Below are positions 63,049 through 64,000 of a stretch of 64,000 nucleotides of DNA, one piece after another. Positions within the stretch are counted from its first letter, which is position 1. Each line of letters opens with the position of its first letter. Made by a program: the position numbers and the translations under genes. The stretch spans positions 1,550,001 to 1,614,000 of the forward strand of contig JAHDVF020000883.1 of the NCBI GenBank assembly GCA_022606425.2, in the 5' to 3' direction. The stretch comes from Lepidostoma basale (Eukaryota; Arthropoda; Insecta; Trichoptera; Lepidostomatidae). A model generated the notes under the pieces. That model was not told the origin of the DNA and did not search any database. It saw only the letters and a program-made list of their open reading frames with translations.

Positions 63049-63109
63049 GTAAGTTTGCTAGATGGTCATTTATTTTTTATACTATAGGTATAATGTTTCA
63101 TTGGCATAG

Positions 63110-63890
63110 AATTTTAATGGCATGGGAAGTGTTTTAATGGCATAGTTTTTTAATGAAATAGGAAGTGTTTTAATGGCGTAGTATTTTATTAACACATGTA
63201 AGTGTTTTAATAGTTTAGTTAGTATATTAATGGCGAAGATAGTATTTTAATGGTATTTGTAGTGTTTTAAGGGCATACTATTTAATAGCATGGGTAGTGT
63301 TTTAATGGCGTAGTATTTTATTAACACATGTAAGTGTTTTAATAGTTTAGTTAGTATATTAATGGCGAAGATAGTATTTTAATGGTATTTGTAGTGTTTT
63401 AAGGGCATACTATTTAATAGCATGGGTAGTGTTTTAATGGCGTAGTATTTTATTAACACATGTAAGTGTTTTAATAGTTTAGTTAGTATATTAATGGCGA
63501 AGATAGTATTTTAATGGTATTTGTAGTGTTTTAAGGGCATACTATTTAATAGCATGGGTAGTGTTTTAATGGCGTAGTATTTTATTAACGCATGTAAATG
63601 TTTTAATAGTTTAGTTAGTATATTAATGGCGAAGATAGTATTTTAATGGCATCTGTAGTGTTTTAAGGGCGTACTATTTAATAGCATGGATAGTGTTTTA
63701 AGGGCATAGTATTTTATTAGCATATATAGTGCTTTAATGACGAATTATTTTACTGGCATTTGTAGTGTTTTAATGCGAAATATTTAATGGCATGGGTAGT
63801 GTTATAAGGGCATAGTATTTTAATGGCGTAGGTAGTGTTTTAATGGTGTTTTTATTGACATGTGTAAGTGTTTTAATAGCATAGTTAGTA
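63110..63890 (+). repeat. 132-bp higher-order tandem array after exon 13
   Basis: Short sub-repeats of GTGTTTTAATGGCATAG type make up a larger unit of 132 bases. Equivalent positions recur at 63171, 63303, 63435 and 63567. The first three larger units are almost identical; flanking sub-repeats are diverged. It begins about 60 bases after the exon-13 donor. Confidence 0.9.
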
Positions 63891-64000
63891 CAGTAGAACG
63901 TCGTTTATCCGGAATAATTGGAACCGGAGGTGTTCCGGATACCGATATTTCCGGATAATCAAATAAGCGCTAATTATTTTTGCAAAATATGGTATGTGTC
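63890..64000 (+). mobile_element. Pogo/Tigger-like 5' end running off the window
   Basis: TACAGTAGAACGTCGTTTAT followed by CCGGAATAATTGGAACCGG and a repeated TTCCGGATA resembles pogo-family terminal repeats. The remainder is outside the window. Confidence 0.55.

Noticed and set aside
1..64000. CRISPR array among the regular repeats
   Set aside because: The tandem arrays have no unique spacers and the sequence is eukaryotic.

Overview
The window looks like part of a repeat-rich, AT-rich arthropod (most likely insect) nuclear genome. It has long introns with GT-AG junctions, many 5'-truncated non-LTR retrotransposons with microsatellite tails, tRNA-derived SINEs, and hAT, Tc1 and piggyBac relics. 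I cannot fix the insect order from the sequence alone. There are no prokaryotic operons, rRNA genes or CRISPR arrays.

One host gene, on the plus strand, runs through almost the whole window: a PHLDB/LL5 family gene (pleckstrin homology-like domain family B, closest in layout to PHLDB1/LL5-alpha). Thirteen coding exons can be chained with matching splice phases: 7688-7761 (start ATG), 8826-8908, 9466-9639, 10366-11384, 15348-15453, 18688-18799, 19678-20968, 21985-22184, 24450-24578, 26704-28187, 29627-29873, 37007-37055 and 62922-63048. Together they give about 1698 codons. Exons 1-4 carry an N-terminal FHA domain, exons 4 and 7 are long low-complexity segments, and exons 7-11 carry the LL5 coiled coils. 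The C-terminal PH domain expected for the family lies beyond the window. Intron 12 is about 25.9 kb. It contains a likely alternative first exon (54592-54663, 24 codons) whose phase-0 donor matches exon 13, which would give a short isoform lacking the FHA and coiled-coil regions.

Most of the rest is mobile DNA. LINE-A is the dominant family, with more than 40 fragments in both orientations. It is an RTE-like element with a (GTTA)n or (GTTT)n tail and a conserved UNCG-type hairpin in its last codons. LINE-B, C, D, E and H are related RTE-like families, and LINE-F and G are CR1/jockey-like. Two tRNA-derived SINE families (SINE-1, SINE-2) are present. Element K looks like a non-autonomous partner that shares the LINE-A 3' end. 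DNA-transposon material comprises a complete hAT-type element with an 8-bp target duplication (17323-18206), a TTAA-flanked piggyBac relic with a 70-residue transposase end (44468-45095), a TTAA-flanked MITE family (MITE-T, four copies), foldback-like MITE-J copies, and a Tc1 relic.

Local arrays include a 29-bp minisatellite that starts at the exon-2 splice donor, a 17-bp array grown inside a LINE-A copy, a 19-bp array, a 132-bp higher-order array after exon 13, and a near-perfect palindrome with about 350-bp arms. Several short motifs resemble hammerhead ribozymes of Penelope-type elements. Short unlisted gaps (for example 571-840, 4525-4735, 12290-12560, 28860-29060, 46275-46520, 49490-49735, 51625-51870, 56800-57020, 57140-57415) are AT-rich and show me nothing identifiable.
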